Below are positions 53,165 through 61,704 of a stretch of DNA of 64,000 bases, piece by piece. Made by a program: the position numbers and the translations under genes. Numbering within the stretch: position 1 is the stretch's first letter; every line of letters starts with the position of its first letter. Below the pieces are notes generated by a model. That model was not told where the DNA came from. It saw only the letters and a list, made by a program, of their open reading frames with translations, and did no database searches. Source of the stretch: Oxalobacteraceae bacterium (GTDB lineage: Bacteria; Pseudomonadota; Gammaproteobacteria; Burkholderiales; Burkholderiaceae_D); assembly GCA_030698225.1 (NCBI GenBank), contig JAUYNR010000015.1:1-64000 (forward strand), written 5' to 3'.

Positions 53165-54265
53165 TTAGCGGATCTGGTTGATCAGTGTGGCGCCGGCGGT
53201 TACCGCCCGCACGCCCGGTTTCAAGCCGGTCGCCACCACGTTGGCGCCGTCGAGCGGAGTCACTTGGACCGGCACGCCGCGGAACACCTCGGCGCGCTCA
53301 TGCACCCAGACGATGTTCTCGTTGGCCGAATTCTTCACGATGCTGGCTGCCGGCAGCGGCACGCCCTTGATGCTGTCGCCGGTCTGCGCGATCACCTTGA
53401 CCGCCTGGCCGAGCGCCAACGGGGTATCGCCGGCCCGCTTGAGCTTGAATAGCACCGGCAATGCGCCGTCGCGAAAGGCGCTGCTGCCGCCGACAAAAGT
53501 CAGCGGCGTCTGCGAACCGGCCAGGCTGGCGTCGGCCAGTCCGGCGACCAGTTTGCTGTCGTAGGCCAGCGCCTCGATCATCAGCCGGGCCGGATCGATG
53601 ATCTCGAACAGCACATCGCGCGCCTCAACCACCTGTCCGTTGACCGCGCTGGCCACCGCGATCACGCCGCCAACCGGCGCTAGCAGCGCTTCGCGCCCGC
53701 TCGCGCGGCTCAGTGCAGCAGTGCGCTGGCGCGCCGCCGCGAGTTCGGCCGCCTGGGCGTCGATTTCTTTCTGCGACACGGTGCCGCTCAGTTCGCGCAA
53801 GCGCTTCAGCTGCTTCTCGGCCAGCCGGGTCTTAACCTGCAGTTCGCCCAGTTCGGCTTGCTGGCTGGCGCGCTCGCTGCTGCTCACCGCGGGCACCAGA
53901 TAGGCCAGCAACTGGCCCTTGACTACCTTCATGCCGGCCAGCGGCAGCCCCTTCGGGCCGGGTTCGATGCGGCCGGACTGCATCACCTGCACCCGCCCGC
54001 CGGTGTTCGGGTCCATCACCACGTGGCCATTGAGCTCCACCGTATGCGCAACGGTCTTTTCCGCGCCGAGCACGGTACGGATGGCCAGCCTTCGCTGCGC
54101 ATCCTTGGGCACGAAAACGCTGCCGTCCGGCAGCCGTTGCGGTTTGTCGGCGGCGATGCCGAGCGCCGGTTTGGCTGCGTCGCCGCTGTGATCTTCATCG
54201 CCGTGCGCGCCGGCCTGAACCATCGAGAGTGCCAGCAGGCAGGCCAGTAGTTTGTGCATTTTCAT
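53165..54265 (-). CDS. RND periplasmic adaptor subunit (second system)
   Basis: 366 residues. The signal peptide ends V-Q-A-G-A and the mature chain begins H-G-D-E-D-H-S-G-D. Adaptor features follow: an R-L-A-I-R-T-V barrel-sandwich half, a coiled-coil hairpin (A-E-L-G-E-L-Q-V-K-T-R-L-A-E-K-Q-L-K) and the A-P-V-G-G-V-I second half. No lipobox. It joins the permease to the outer-membrane channel. The upstream gene ends 15 bp before it and its product starts with the same mature motif. Confidence 0.88.
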   Translation of the reverse strand: MKMHKLLACLLALSMVQAGAHGDEDHSGDAAKPALGIAADKPQRLPDGSVFVPKDAQRRLAIRTVLGAEKTVAHTVELNGHVVMDPNTGGRVQVMQSGRIEPGPKGLPLAGMKVVKGQLLAYLVPAVSSSERASQQAELGELQVKTRLAEKQLKRLRELSGTVSQKEIDAQAAELAAARQRTAALSRASGREALLAPVGGVIAVASAVNGQVVEARDVLFEIIDPARLMIEALAYDSKLVAGLADASLAGSQTPLTFVGGSSAFRDGALPVLFKLKRAGDTPLALGQAVKVIAQTGDSIKGVPLPAASIVKNSANENIVWVHERAEVFRGVPVQVTPLDGANVVATGLKPGVRAVTAGATLINQIR

Positions 54266-54280
54266 ATGTTGCTTCCTTGT

Positions 54281-54820
54281 TCAGGCGGATGGACCGGGTC
54301 GGCGACGTTTGAGCAGCAGGGAGATGCCGGCCAGCGCGGCCAGGGAGCCGCCGACCCACCACCACATCGATCCCGCACCCGGCAGGCCAGCTGCCGCTGC
54401 CGGCCTGGCTGCCTCGGCCACCACCAGCGTGGTCTCGATCAGGTCGCTATCCGCGCCGGCTTCTACGGTAAACAGCAGCGGGTAGTGCCCGGGTTTGGCA
54501 AACTGCGGTGCGCTGACCCGATAGCTGCCGTTGCCGGCTGCTTGTGCGACCGCTTTCCAGTCGCCGCTTTCGACTTCGACCTTGGCGTCGCTCACCGGCG
54601 CATTGCTGGCGAAGCGATCGATAAAGATGGTGAGCTGTCCGCTGCCGGCTGTGACCAGCAGTTCAAACATTTCGGTCTGGGCCTCGGCACGCGGCGCAAC
54701 ATTGGCCACGCTGGCCGGCTTGGCTGCGGCGCCGTGGTCTTCATCGCCGTGGGCCAGCGCAAGGATGGGTGCATACAGTGTGGAAAGCAGCAGCGTAAAA
54801 ATCAGGGTGTGGCGTTTCAT
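54281..54820 (-). CDS. membrane-anchored periplasmic protein with N-terminal HGDEDH
   Basis: 179 residues. The signal peptide ends I-L-A-L-A, so the mature chain should begin H-G-D-E-D-H-G. A beta-rich domain (about 45-140, E-L-L-V-T-A-G-S-G-Q-L-T-I-F-I-D and Y-P-L-L-F-T-V-E) is followed by a C-terminal TM helix (W-W-W-V-G-G-S-L-A-A-L-A-G-I) and a basic tail. I do not know a named family. It is coupled to the channel gene by a 4-bp overlap and could be an accessory metal-delivery or assembly subunit of the pump. Confidence 0.65.
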   Translation of the reverse strand: MKRHTLIFTLLLSTLYAPILALAHGDEDHGAAAKPASVANVAPRAEAQTEMFELLVTAGSGQLTIFIDRFASNAPVSDAKVEVESGDWKAVAQAAGNGSYRVSAPQFAKPGHYPLLFTVEAGADSDLIETTLVVAEAARPAAAAGLPGAGSMWWWVGGSLAALAGISLLLKRRRPGPSA

Positions 54821-56022
54821 GGCAGGATTCCGACGGTCTGGTTATAGCGGGATACCGCACGGGCCGCCTCGATGCGGGCACGGGCGGCCTGTAGGCGGGC
54901 GTCGGCGAGTTCGGTTTCGGCCCGGATCAGCGCCGGCAGGTCGAGCTGGCCGGCCTGGAATGCTTGTTCGACCCAGGAGAAACTTTGCCCGGCCAGTTGC
55001 AGGCGCTGCTGCTGCAGCGTGGCCGCCGCGCTGGTCTGATCGAGTTCGGCCCGGCTGGCAGCAACATCCGCGGCCAGCCGGCGCTGCGCGCCGTCGAGCG
55101 CGATCTGTGCGTCGGTCAGTTCGGCGCTGGCGGCGCTGATGCGCGGTTGGTTGCGCGCCGGCGAGCCGAGCGGAATCTTGATTGCGACCTTCGCGAGGTT
55201 CTGGTAAGGCTCGCCATCGTTGCCGCGCTCGCGGCTCAGCGTCAGCGCCAGCTCCGGATTGTTGCGGGTGTCGCCGCCGGCTTGGCCGAGCCGCGCCTGA
55301 GCGGCGGATGCCTTGGCAACCAGGTTCATCAGCTGCGGGTGCTGCTCAGCCGCTACTTCAGTGCCCGGCAGCTCGTCCTGATCCGGCAACGGCGCAGCGC
55401 GCGACAGTGCCTGGAATTGACTCCGGGCGCGGGCCAGTGTCGCCTGCGCACGCAAACGCTCGCTGCCGGCCTGGGCCACGCTGCTGCGCGCCAGATTCAG
55501 GTCGAGCGGCGCCAGAGCGCCGGCCTTGAGCCGGCGCGCGACATCGGCTTCGAGCCGGCCGGCTTCGGTGACCTTCAGTTCGGCCGCATCGAGCTCGGCC
55601 TGGGCCAGACGCACTTCCCACCACGCTTCGCGCAGTTCGCCGGCCAATAGCCAGCGCTGGTGGGCAAAACCCTGGATGCCGGCCTCGCGCTCGCCGTGTG
55701 CGACTGCGCCGGCGCGGTCGCGCTGGCCCCACAGCCACAGCGGCACGCCGACTTCGGCTTCCCATTCGCGCAGACCGCTGTTGCGGTCGATCTGGTCGCT
55801 GCGGCCGGACAGCGTCAGCGTCGGCGGCTCGGGCAGCCAGGCGCGTGCGGCCGCTTGCTGGGCATCGAATTGCGCGGCGCGGGCTGACTGGGCCGGCGCT
55901 TGCGCGGCCCAGGCTTGGTCGAGAGTGTCCTTGAGCGTGGCGGCGGACAGCGGGGCGGACAAGCCCAGCCAGAGCGCAGCCAAGCCCAAAGAACTCCGGT
56001 AACACGGATACGGATAAGACAT
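54817..56022 (-). CDS. TolC-family outer-membrane factor (second system)
   Basis: 401 residues. The signal region ends near P-L-S-A-A-T. Two TolC-type halves rich in Ala, Arg and Glu follow, with V-P-L-W-L-W-G-Q-R-D-R-A near residue 100 and the C-terminal A-E-T-E-L-A-D-A-R-L-Q-A. It is the first gene of the second RND operon. ATG 56022 has GATGAGG at the right distance; the frame extends 23 codons further up without signal-peptide character. Base composition is very GC-rich. Confidence 0.85.
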   Translation of the reverse strand: MSYPYPCYRSSLGLAALWLGLSAPLSAATLKDTLDQAWAAQAPAQSARAAQFDAQQAAARAWLPEPPTLTLSGRSDQIDRNSGLREWEAEVGVPLWLWGQRDRAGAVAHGEREAGIQGFAHQRWLLAGELREAWWEVRLAQAELDAAELKVTEAGRLEADVARRLKAGALAPLDLNLARSSVAQAGSERLRAQATLARARSQFQALSRAAPLPDQDELPGTEVAAEQHPQLMNLVAKASAAQARLGQAGGDTRNNPELALTLSRERGNDGEPYQNLAKVAIKIPLGSPARNQPRISAASAELTDAQIALDGAQRRLAADVAASRAELDQTSAAATLQQQRLQLAGQSFSWVEQAFQAGQLDLPALIRAETELADARLQAARARIEAARAVSRYNQTVGILP

Positions 56023-56486
56023 GATGACCTCATCGAGGTGGCAATCGCGCTGTTTCACAATGAAGCGGCGCAGTAACAGTAAATTCAGCATGGCATGAAC
56101 TGACTGCCCGAGGAAAGTGCCGACAGCTTAATTGCATAATCGGCGGTTTAACGAAACTGACAAAAATGTAATCCAAATGTAATCCTGCCGTCCGTCACGA
56201 ATCGCCGCTCACCGCATCACGGGCCGATCGGCAACGCATCGGCGCAGTCGCCTTCTGTCGGGAAATGGCCCGTCAGCAGGCGGATCAGAATCCGGTCAAT
56301 GGTTTTGATCGGGATGTTTGAATCTGCAGCGTGCAATGGCTGCCGCAGTTTCACTGAATAGATGGAGTATATGCAGGAATGCGGCAGTTACCGCATGAAT
56401 ATATTGCGACTATAAAAATACACTATACCAGTATATATTGGGTGGTGGTGGCAGGGCTGGCCTGCCGGCCCTGTTGCAGTTGCGGC
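56023..56486. other. control region of the second RND operon
   Basis: 464 bp between the envZ stop and the channel gene. It contains the CopR-type box and tandem repeats at 56158-56185. An inverted repeat (ATGCGG 56379-56384, CCGCAT 56391-56396) lies in an AT-rich part beside envZ. No gene is seen. Confidence 0.6.
56158..56185 (-). promoter_or_regulatory. CopR-type box with tandem half-sites upstream of the second RND operon
   Basis: TGACA-AAAAT-GTAAT at 56158-56172 matches the consensus exactly (read on the + strand here). ATGTAATCC occurs twice, at 56166-56174 and 56177-56185, an 11-bp phase usual for OmpR-class regulators. The site is about 136 bp before the channel-gene ATG. Confidence 0.6.
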
Positions 56487-57821
56487 TTAAAACGCAATCC
56501 TGATCGTCAGTCCGCGGCCGTCCTTGCCGTGGCCCAATTGCAGTTGTCCGCCATGGCGCTTGACAATCCGTTGCACGATTGCCAGCCCCAGGCCGGCGCC
56601 GTTGGCTTGGCCGCGTGCGGCATCCATACGGGTAAACGGCCGCAGCAGGTGATCGATATCCGCAACCGGTATGCCGGTACCATGATCGGCAATTTCCACG
56701 ATGGATTTACCGTTTTCAATGGAGCTGCGGATATCGATCTCGGCGCGGTCGGTGCCGGACGTCTTGCCGTAACGGCGGGCATTTTCTATCAGGTTGTTGA
56801 TAACCCGCTTGAGGTCGGTCTGGTTGCCCGTCACCTGCATCCGCTCGGTGATTTTGCTGGTGACGCTGACGTCGGGCAAGCGTTCGGCTTCCCGCGCGGA
56901 GTCACGCAACAGGGCCGATAAATCGACCGGCGAAAAACTGTTTGCATCCACCGGCCTGGCGTAATCGAGGAATTGTCCGATGATCGCGTCCATTTGCGCG
57001 ATGTCGGACGACATCCCTTGCCTGGTCTCGTCGGACAACGGCGCCATCTCGATTTCGAGCTGCATTCTGGTAATCGGCGTGCGCAGATCGTGCGAAATGC
57101 CGGCCAGGATCACCGCACGGTCCGATTCGATCCGGTTCAGGTCGTCGACCATCTGGTTGAAGCTGCGGTTGGCTTCCCTGATTTCGGTCGGGCCCCGTTC
57201 CGGCAGCGGCGCCGGCTGCTTGCCTTTTGCTATCGCGCGGGCAGCGGCGGTCAGCCTGGCCAGCGGCTGGTTGATCAGGCCGGAGATGAAGAGTGCGCCC
57301 AGCAAGGACAAGCCGAAGATGCTGGCGCCCCAGCCCAGCAATTGCAGACTGGTGAATTTTTCGATGCGCTCGCGTTCCAGCATCAGCCAGTACGCATCGT
57401 CTTCGATGCTGAAACTGATCCAGAAACCGGCCACGTCATTGACCTCTCCGGCGAAATGGGTGTCACGGCCCAGCGTGCTGCGGATGTTTTGTTTCAGCTC
57501 GGGTCCGATTTCACTCTCCGGAGCCGGCTCCACGCGGTCGCTGCTCTCGAGCGGATAGATGCGGATGCCCTCATTGCTGGCCAGGTCGAACAGCAATTCG
57601 CGTCGCAAGTCGGGGGCCGAATGGGTCAGCGCCGCGCGCGTGATGGTGACGATGGAAACCACTTGCGCGGCCAACTGGCGGGCGCGGGACTCGCGTTCGA
57701 GCAACCGGTAGGTGCTGATCCAGACCGCCATGCTGGTCATCATCAGAATTGCCAGCAGCAGAAAAGTGCGCCAGAACAGGCCGCTGCGCAGCCAGTTGAA
57801 GCGAGGGCCGGTAACCTGCAT
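56487..57821 (-). CDS. envZ: EnvZ-type osmosensor histidine kinase
   Basis: 444 residues. TM1 (about 13-35) and TM2 (about 157-180) enclose a periplasmic domain. HAMP follows, then the H-box A-G-I-S-H-D-L-R-T-P-I-T-R-M-Q-L-E-I, typical of EnvZ, N-box N-N-L-I-E-N-A-R-R-Y and G-A-G-L-G-L-A-I-V. It phosphorylates OmpR. Its start shares one base with the ompR stop. Its stop is 464 bp before the second RND operon. Confidence 0.88.
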   Translation of the reverse strand: MQVTGPRFNWLRSGLFWRTFLLLAILMMTSMAVWISTYRLLERESRARQLAAQVVSIVTITRAALTHSAPDLRRELLFDLASNEGIRIYPLESSDRVEPAPESEIGPELKQNIRSTLGRDTHFAGEVNDVAGFWISFSIEDDAYWLMLERERIEKFTSLQLLGWGASIFGLSLLGALFISGLINQPLARLTAAARAIAKGKQPAPLPERGPTEIREANRSFNQMVDDLNRIESDRAVILAGISHDLRTPITRMQLEIEMAPLSDETRQGMSSDIAQMDAIIGQFLDYARPVDANSFSPVDLSALLRDSAREAERLPDVSVTSKITERMQVTGNQTDLKRVINNLIENARRYGKTSGTDRAEIDIRSSIENGKSIVEIADHGTGIPVADIDHLLRPFTRMDAARGQANGAGLGLAIVQRIVKRHGGQLQLGHGKDGRGLTIRIAF

Positions 57822-58588
57822 CAGCGCGGTTGGCCTTCGGGAATGAACACATATCCGAGGCCCCAGACGGTCTGGATATACAGCGGATTGGATGGGTCCG
57901 GCTCGATGAGCTTGCGCAGGCGCGAGATCTGGACGTCGAGGCTGCGGTCAAACGCTTCATATTCGCGGCCACGCGCCATTTCCATCAGTTTTTCACGCGA
58001 TAGCGGTTGCCGTGCATGACGGGCAAAGACTTTCAGTACCGAGAATTCGCCGGTCGTCAGCGCAATCGTTTCGCCTTCCTTCTTCAGCGTGCGGGTCGCC
58101 AGGTCGAGTACGAAACTGCCGAATTCGAAGGTTTGCGGGGTGTTCGATGGCGCGCCCGGGATTTCGTCCGGGCCTTTGCGGCGCAGCACCGCATTGATGC
58201 GGGCCACCAGTTCGCGCGGGTTGAACGGTTTCGCCAGGTAATCGTCGGCGCCCATCTCCAACCCGACGATGCGATCGATATCCTCGCCTTTGGCGGTCAG
58301 CATGATGATCGGCGTGGCGTCGCCGGCACCGCGCAGGCGGCGGCAGATCGACAGCCCGTCTTCTCCCGGCAGCATCAAGTCGAGCACCAGCAGATCGTAG
58401 CGCTCGCGCAGCCAGAGCTTGTTCATGGCCGTTGCGTTTTCGGCCGTGACCACATGAAAGCCTTGCTCAGTCAGGTAGCGGCGCAGCAGATCGCGCAGCC
58501 GGATATCGTCGTCTACCACCAGGATTTTGGCCTGATGGGTATCGCTGGTCTGTGTATAGGGTGGCATGGTGGCGTTCAATTTGTTCAT
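57821..58588 (-). CDS. ompR: OmpR-type response regulator
   Basis: 255 residues. The receiver has I-L-V-V-D-D-D-I-R-L-R-D-L-L-R-R-Y-L, phosphorylated Asp in L-V-L-D-L-M-L-P-G-E-D-G and K-P-F-N-P-R-E-L. The output domain ends Y-I-Q-T-V-W-G-L-G-Y-V-F. These are the OmpR subfamily features. In betaproteobacteria the OmpR-EnvZ pair adjusts porins and envelope genes. The true start may be an internal ATG; the first 20 residues are not conserved. A tandem TTACA repeat lies upstream. Confidence 0.88.
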   Translation of the reverse strand: MNKLNATMPPYTQTSDTHQAKILVVDDDIRLRDLLRRYLTEQGFHVVTAENATAMNKLWLRERYDLLVLDLMLPGEDGLSICRRLRGAGDATPIIMLTAKGEDIDRIVGLEMGADDYLAKPFNPRELVARINAVLRRKGPDEIPGAPSNTPQTFEFGSFVLDLATRTLKKEGETIALTTGEFSVLKVFARHARQPLSREKLMEMARGREYEAFDRSLDVQISRLRKLIEPDPSNPLYIQTVWGLGYVFIPEGQPR

Positions 58589-58638
58589 GTTGTTATGGTA
58601 ACGTCAGATAGATGCTGCGAAAATGCAAAGCCGCAAGG

Positions 58639-58656
58639 CATTACAAACTGTTACAC
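58639..58656. promoter_or_regulatory. tandem TTACA repeats between ompR and a small exported-protein gene
   Basis: TTACA occurs at 58641-58645 and 58651-58655, one helical turn apart, in CATTACAAACTGTTACAC. Tandem sites of this spacing are recognised by OmpR-class regulators. They could serve ompR itself and the divergent gene at 58749. Confidence 0.4.
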
Positions 58657-58748
58657 ACTTTACCGTATGGCGCTTATAGCTCGGGGAGAAGCGGCATACA
58701 CTGGAATTCATGCGGCAAAGTCAGGTCGGCATTACGAAAGAAATCACA

Positions 58749-59051
58749 ATGAAGAAGATACCATGCAAAAGCATTCTACTCGCGCTACTGCTGCTGGCAG
58801 GAGTGGCGGGTGCGCACGCCGATCCGGGTCGTGGTGGGGGCGGGCGCCAGCAGGACCAGGCACAGCAGAGGTATGACGGTGAGCGTGACACCCGGCGTGA
58901 AATGCAGCGTAACGAGCGGAATGCGGGCGATGCCAATGCGCGCGGGCCGTCAAGAAACACTGGCCGCATGACGCCGGAAGAGCGCAGCGCGCTGCGCCGC
59001 CAGATCAACGAAGCCGGTCAGGATATTTATTCCGGCAAGTACAAGCGGTAA
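58749..59051 (+). CDS. small exported basic protein of unknown function
   Basis: 100 residues. The signal peptide ends A-G-A-H-A. The mature part is Gly/Arg/Gln-rich and disordered in appearance (R-G-G-G-G-R-Q-Q, E-R-D-T-R-R-E-M-Q), ending with the conserved M-T-P-E-E-R-S-A-L-R-R-Q-I-N-E-A-G-Q-D-I-Y. I recall this tail from many Oxalobacteraceae/Burkholderiales proteins without assigned function. ATG 58749 is used. It is divergent from ompR and shares its control region. Confidence 0.7.
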   Translation: MKKIPCKSILLALLLLAGVAGAHADPGRGGGGRQQDQAQQRYDGERDTRREMQRNERNAGDANARGPSRNTGRMTPEERSALRRQINEAGQDIYSGKYKR

Positions 59052-59073
59052 ATTTTAATACTACGTTTCAGTA

Positions 59074-59484
59074 CTACGTTGCACTGACCTTGCCGCGCAT
59101 GCGCTTCAGATTGCCGCGCGTTGCCTTGCTGTCGAGGCGATTGCGTTGCGAGTTGCGGGTCGGTCGGGTCGGCTTCCGGTGTTTCGGCAGCACCGCCACG
59201 CTGTCGACCAGTTCCTGCAGGCGCTGCAGCGCCTCATTCCTGTTTTTCTCCTGGCTGCGGTGCGCTTGCGCCTTGATGACGATCACGCCATCCTTGGTGA
59301 TGCGCTGATCGTGCAGTTTCTGCAAGCGCTCCTTGATATGCTCCGGCAGCGATGACGCGGCGATGTCGAAGCGCAGATGAATCGCACTCGATACCTTGTT
59401 GACGTTTTGGCCCCCCGCACCCTGGGCGCGGATCGCGCTGATCTCGACCTCGTGCTCGGCTATGGTGATGGCGGGTTTGTGCAT
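59074..59484 (-). CDS. arfB: ribosome rescue factor ArfB (YaeJ)
   Basis: 136 residues. The peptidyl-tRNA hydrolase motif G-G-Q lies in A-Q-G-A-G-G-Q-N-V-N-K-V-S-S-A. The tail is basic (K-P-T-R-P-T-R-N-S-Q-R-N-R-L-D-S-K), as needed to enter the empty mRNA channel of stalled ribosomes. ArfB releases peptides from non-stop ribosomes. ATG 59484 is chosen; the frame extends into the CoA transferase gene upstream. It begins 18 bp after that gene's stop. Confidence 0.92.
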   Translation of the reverse strand: MHKPAITIAEHEVEISAIRAQGAGGQNVNKVSSAIHLRFDIAASSLPEHIKERLQKLHDQRITKDGVIVIKAQAHRSQEKNRNEALQRLQELVDSVAVLPKHRKPTRPTRNSQRNRLDSKATRGNLKRMRGKVSAT

Positions 59485-59501
59485 GGCGCTGACAACGGTG
59501 G

Positions 59502-60590
59502 TCAGGAATGAAACTTTACCGCCGGTGCGGCGCTGAGGTAATTTCCTTCGGTCGGATGCTGGGCCTGCTGCACCATGCCGCGCTGCTGAAACAGCGGATG
59601 GACCAGCGCTTCGTCGATGCGCAGGATCGGCGTCACGCAGCAATCGGCTGCGGCAAAGCGTGCGCTCCAGGTCGCCAGCGTCTGCTGCGCAAAAATCGTA
59701 TCCAGTTCGGCCTTGACTGCCATCGCCTCGGTGCCGCCAACGGTTTGACCCAGGCTCCAGTGGCTGGACTTCAGGTCGGGACGCGCCAGCACGTCGCAGC
59801 AGCCTTCCCAGAATTTCAATTCCAGCGCCCCGACCGCCATGAAGCGGTCGTCGCTGGTACGGTATACGTTGTAGCAGGGCACGCCGCCGGTCAGCAGATC
59901 GCGCCCCGGGGCTGGAGCGCTGCCGAAATTATTTACCGCTACCAGCGGCATGATGTTGTGCGCCAGCACCGTATCGGTCATCGAGACATCGACGAAGCGC
60001 CCGCAGCCGCCCATCTTTACGCCCAGCAATGCGGCCAGGATGCCTTGCAGCGCCGCCTGTGCACCGCCCAGCAGATCGCCGACCTGCAGGTTCGATAGCG
60101 CCGGGACTCCGTCCGGCCCGACGTTCTGCTCCAGCATGCCCGCATACCCGACGTAATTGATATCGTGTCCGGCCAGTTGCGCGAACGGGCCATCCTGGCC
60201 GTAGCCGGTGATCGCGCACATCACCAGCTTCGGATTGCGCTGCCGCAACACCGGCCAGCCCACGCCCAGCTTGTCCATCACGCCGGGGCGGAAGCTCTCG
60301 ATCACCACGTCGGCGTTTTCCACCATGCGCAGGAATTCCTCGCGCTCGGCGGCATCCTTCAAGTCGAGCCGGATGCAGCGCTTGCCGCGATTGACCGCGA
60401 TGAAGAGGTGCGACACCGTGTGCTTCACGTGCCCCATGGTGCGCGCATAGTCGCCGGCGCCGCGGTCTTCGATCTTGACAACCTCCGCGCCCATGTCGGC
60501 CAGATGCATGGTGGCTACCGGCCCCGGCAGCAGTCGGGTCAGGTCGAGGATGCGGATGCCGGTCAGCGGCAAGTCGATCGGTGTTTGCAT
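59502..60590 (-). CDS. CaiB/BaiF-family CoA transferase
   Basis: 362 residues. The type III CoA-transferase features are G-I-R-I-L-D-L-T-R-L-L-P-G-P, D-M-G-A-E-V-V-K-I-E, K-R-C-I-R-L-D-L-K and the catalytic-Asp region G-H-D-I-N-Y. Close relatives include alpha-methylacyl-CoA racemase and CoA transferases of fatty or aromatic acid metabolism; the specific substrate is unknown. ATG 60590. arfB follows on the same strand after 18 bp. Confidence 0.85.
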   Translation of the reverse strand: MQTPIDLPLTGIRILDLTRLLPGPVATMHLADMGAEVVKIEDRGAGDYARTMGHVKHTVSHLFIAVNRGKRCIRLDLKDAAEREEFLRMVENADVVIESFRPGVMDKLGVGWPVLRQRNPKLVMCAITGYGQDGPFAQLAGHDINYVGYAGMLEQNVGPDGVPALSNLQVGDLLGGAQAALQGILAALLGVKMGGCGRFVDVSMTDTVLAHNIMPLVAVNNFGSAPAPGRDLLTGGVPCYNVYRTSDDRFMAVGALELKFWEGCCDVLARPDLKSSHWSLGQTVGGTEAMAVKAELDTIFAQQTLATWSARFAAADCCVTPILRIDEALVHPLFQQRGMVQQAQHPTEGNYLSAAPAVKFHS

Positions 60591-60697
60591 GGTTTTCAGC
60601 GCGCGCAGTGATGTTTAAATAGGGGAGTATAAGTAAATATATCGCATCTTCCGCATAATTTTATTGCAGTATTGAAAATACACTTAATAGTATCTTG

Positions 60698-61570
60698 CTA
60701 CCGGTTCAGTGCGCGGTAACCGGACGGCGTGATGCCCAGCGCCGCGCGGAAACGGTTGCTGAAATGGCTGGGCGAGCTGTAGCCGCAGGCCATCGCGACA
60801 TCGGTCAGCGACAGCTGATTCTGTGCCAGCAATTGGCGCGCCCTGGCCAAGCGGCGCGCCTGCAGCCAGACATGCGGCGGCATTCCGAACGAGATCCGAA
60901 ACATGTGTGCGAAATGGGTTGCGGACAATGCCGCCTCGTTTGCCATTACACCCAGTGTCAGGTCTTGATCGAGCCGGCTATCGAGCCATTCGATCATGCG
61001 TCGTCGCAGCGTTGCGGAGAGTCCGCCCTTCAGGCGCAGATTCCGGCGCGGCCCCAGATGCGATTGAATCAGTTGCGCCACTGCATGATGCGCCAGCGTA
61101 TTGCCCTGCAGGCGCTGGCCCGGGTCGCGCCAGTCCAGCCGGGGCAGCGCATGGCACAGGCTGGCCAGTTTCGGATTGTCAAAAAAGGTTTCCGGCGGCA
61201 GGCACATTTCGCGCGGTTCGCGGTCCAGCAGGGCCAGGGTCTGGCTGGCGAACTGTTCCGGCGAAAAATACAGGTGCAGGAAACGCAGATGGCCATTGAT
61301 CACCCAGTCGGTCTCTTGCCGGTCCGGCAACACGCACAGGCGCCCGGGGGCGCCGCGCTGCTCCGGGCTGCCGCGCAGGAACGTGTCATAGCCGCCCTCC
61401 AGGTAGCAGGACAGCGTGTGATGCCCCTGCGGCGCATAGCTGACTGCATCGAGCCGATTGCGCCAGATCGCCACCGCCATGCCGTCGCCCAGCGCCGCCG
61501 CACCTTCGAGCTGTGCGCTGGAATGGCTGAGCCGGTTGAATACATGCAGGCGCTTGAGGGTGTCGTTCAT
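60698..61570 (-). CDS. AraC-family transcriptional regulator
   Basis: 290 residues. The C-terminal double helix-turn-helix begins near residue 195 (L-G-V-M-A-N-E-A-A-L-S-A-T-H-F-A-H-M-F) and ends C-G-Y-S-S-P-S-H-F-S-N-R-F with G-I-T-P-S-G-Y-R. The N-terminal part is a beta-rich sensor domain. ATG 61570 is used; the frame extends 43 codons upstream across the divergent promoter. The neighbouring divergent DMT exporter is a likely target. Confidence 0.85.
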   Translation of the reverse strand: MNDTLKRLHVFNRLSHSSAQLEGAAALGDGMAVAIWRNRLDAVSYAPQGHHTLSCYLEGGYDTFLRGSPEQRGAPGRLCVLPDRQETDWVINGHLRFLHLYFSPEQFASQTLALLDREPREMCLPPETFFDNPKLASLCHALPRLDWRDPGQRLQGNTLAHHAVAQLIQSHLGPRRNLRLKGGLSATLRRRMIEWLDSRLDQDLTLGVMANEAALSATHFAHMFRISFGMPPHVWLQARRLARARQLLAQNQLSLTDVAMACGYSSPSHFSNRFRAALGITPSGYRALNR

Positions 61571-61704
61571 CTTCACATGATAGCGGCGGTCGGGCGCGCC
61601 GGTACAGCAATACGCAAGACTCGCGCAAAACAAACGCAAGAATATGCAAGACGCGCTGCCGCCGCAGCCCGATACTCGGACCGCACATAACAGGAGCATG
61701 CGCG

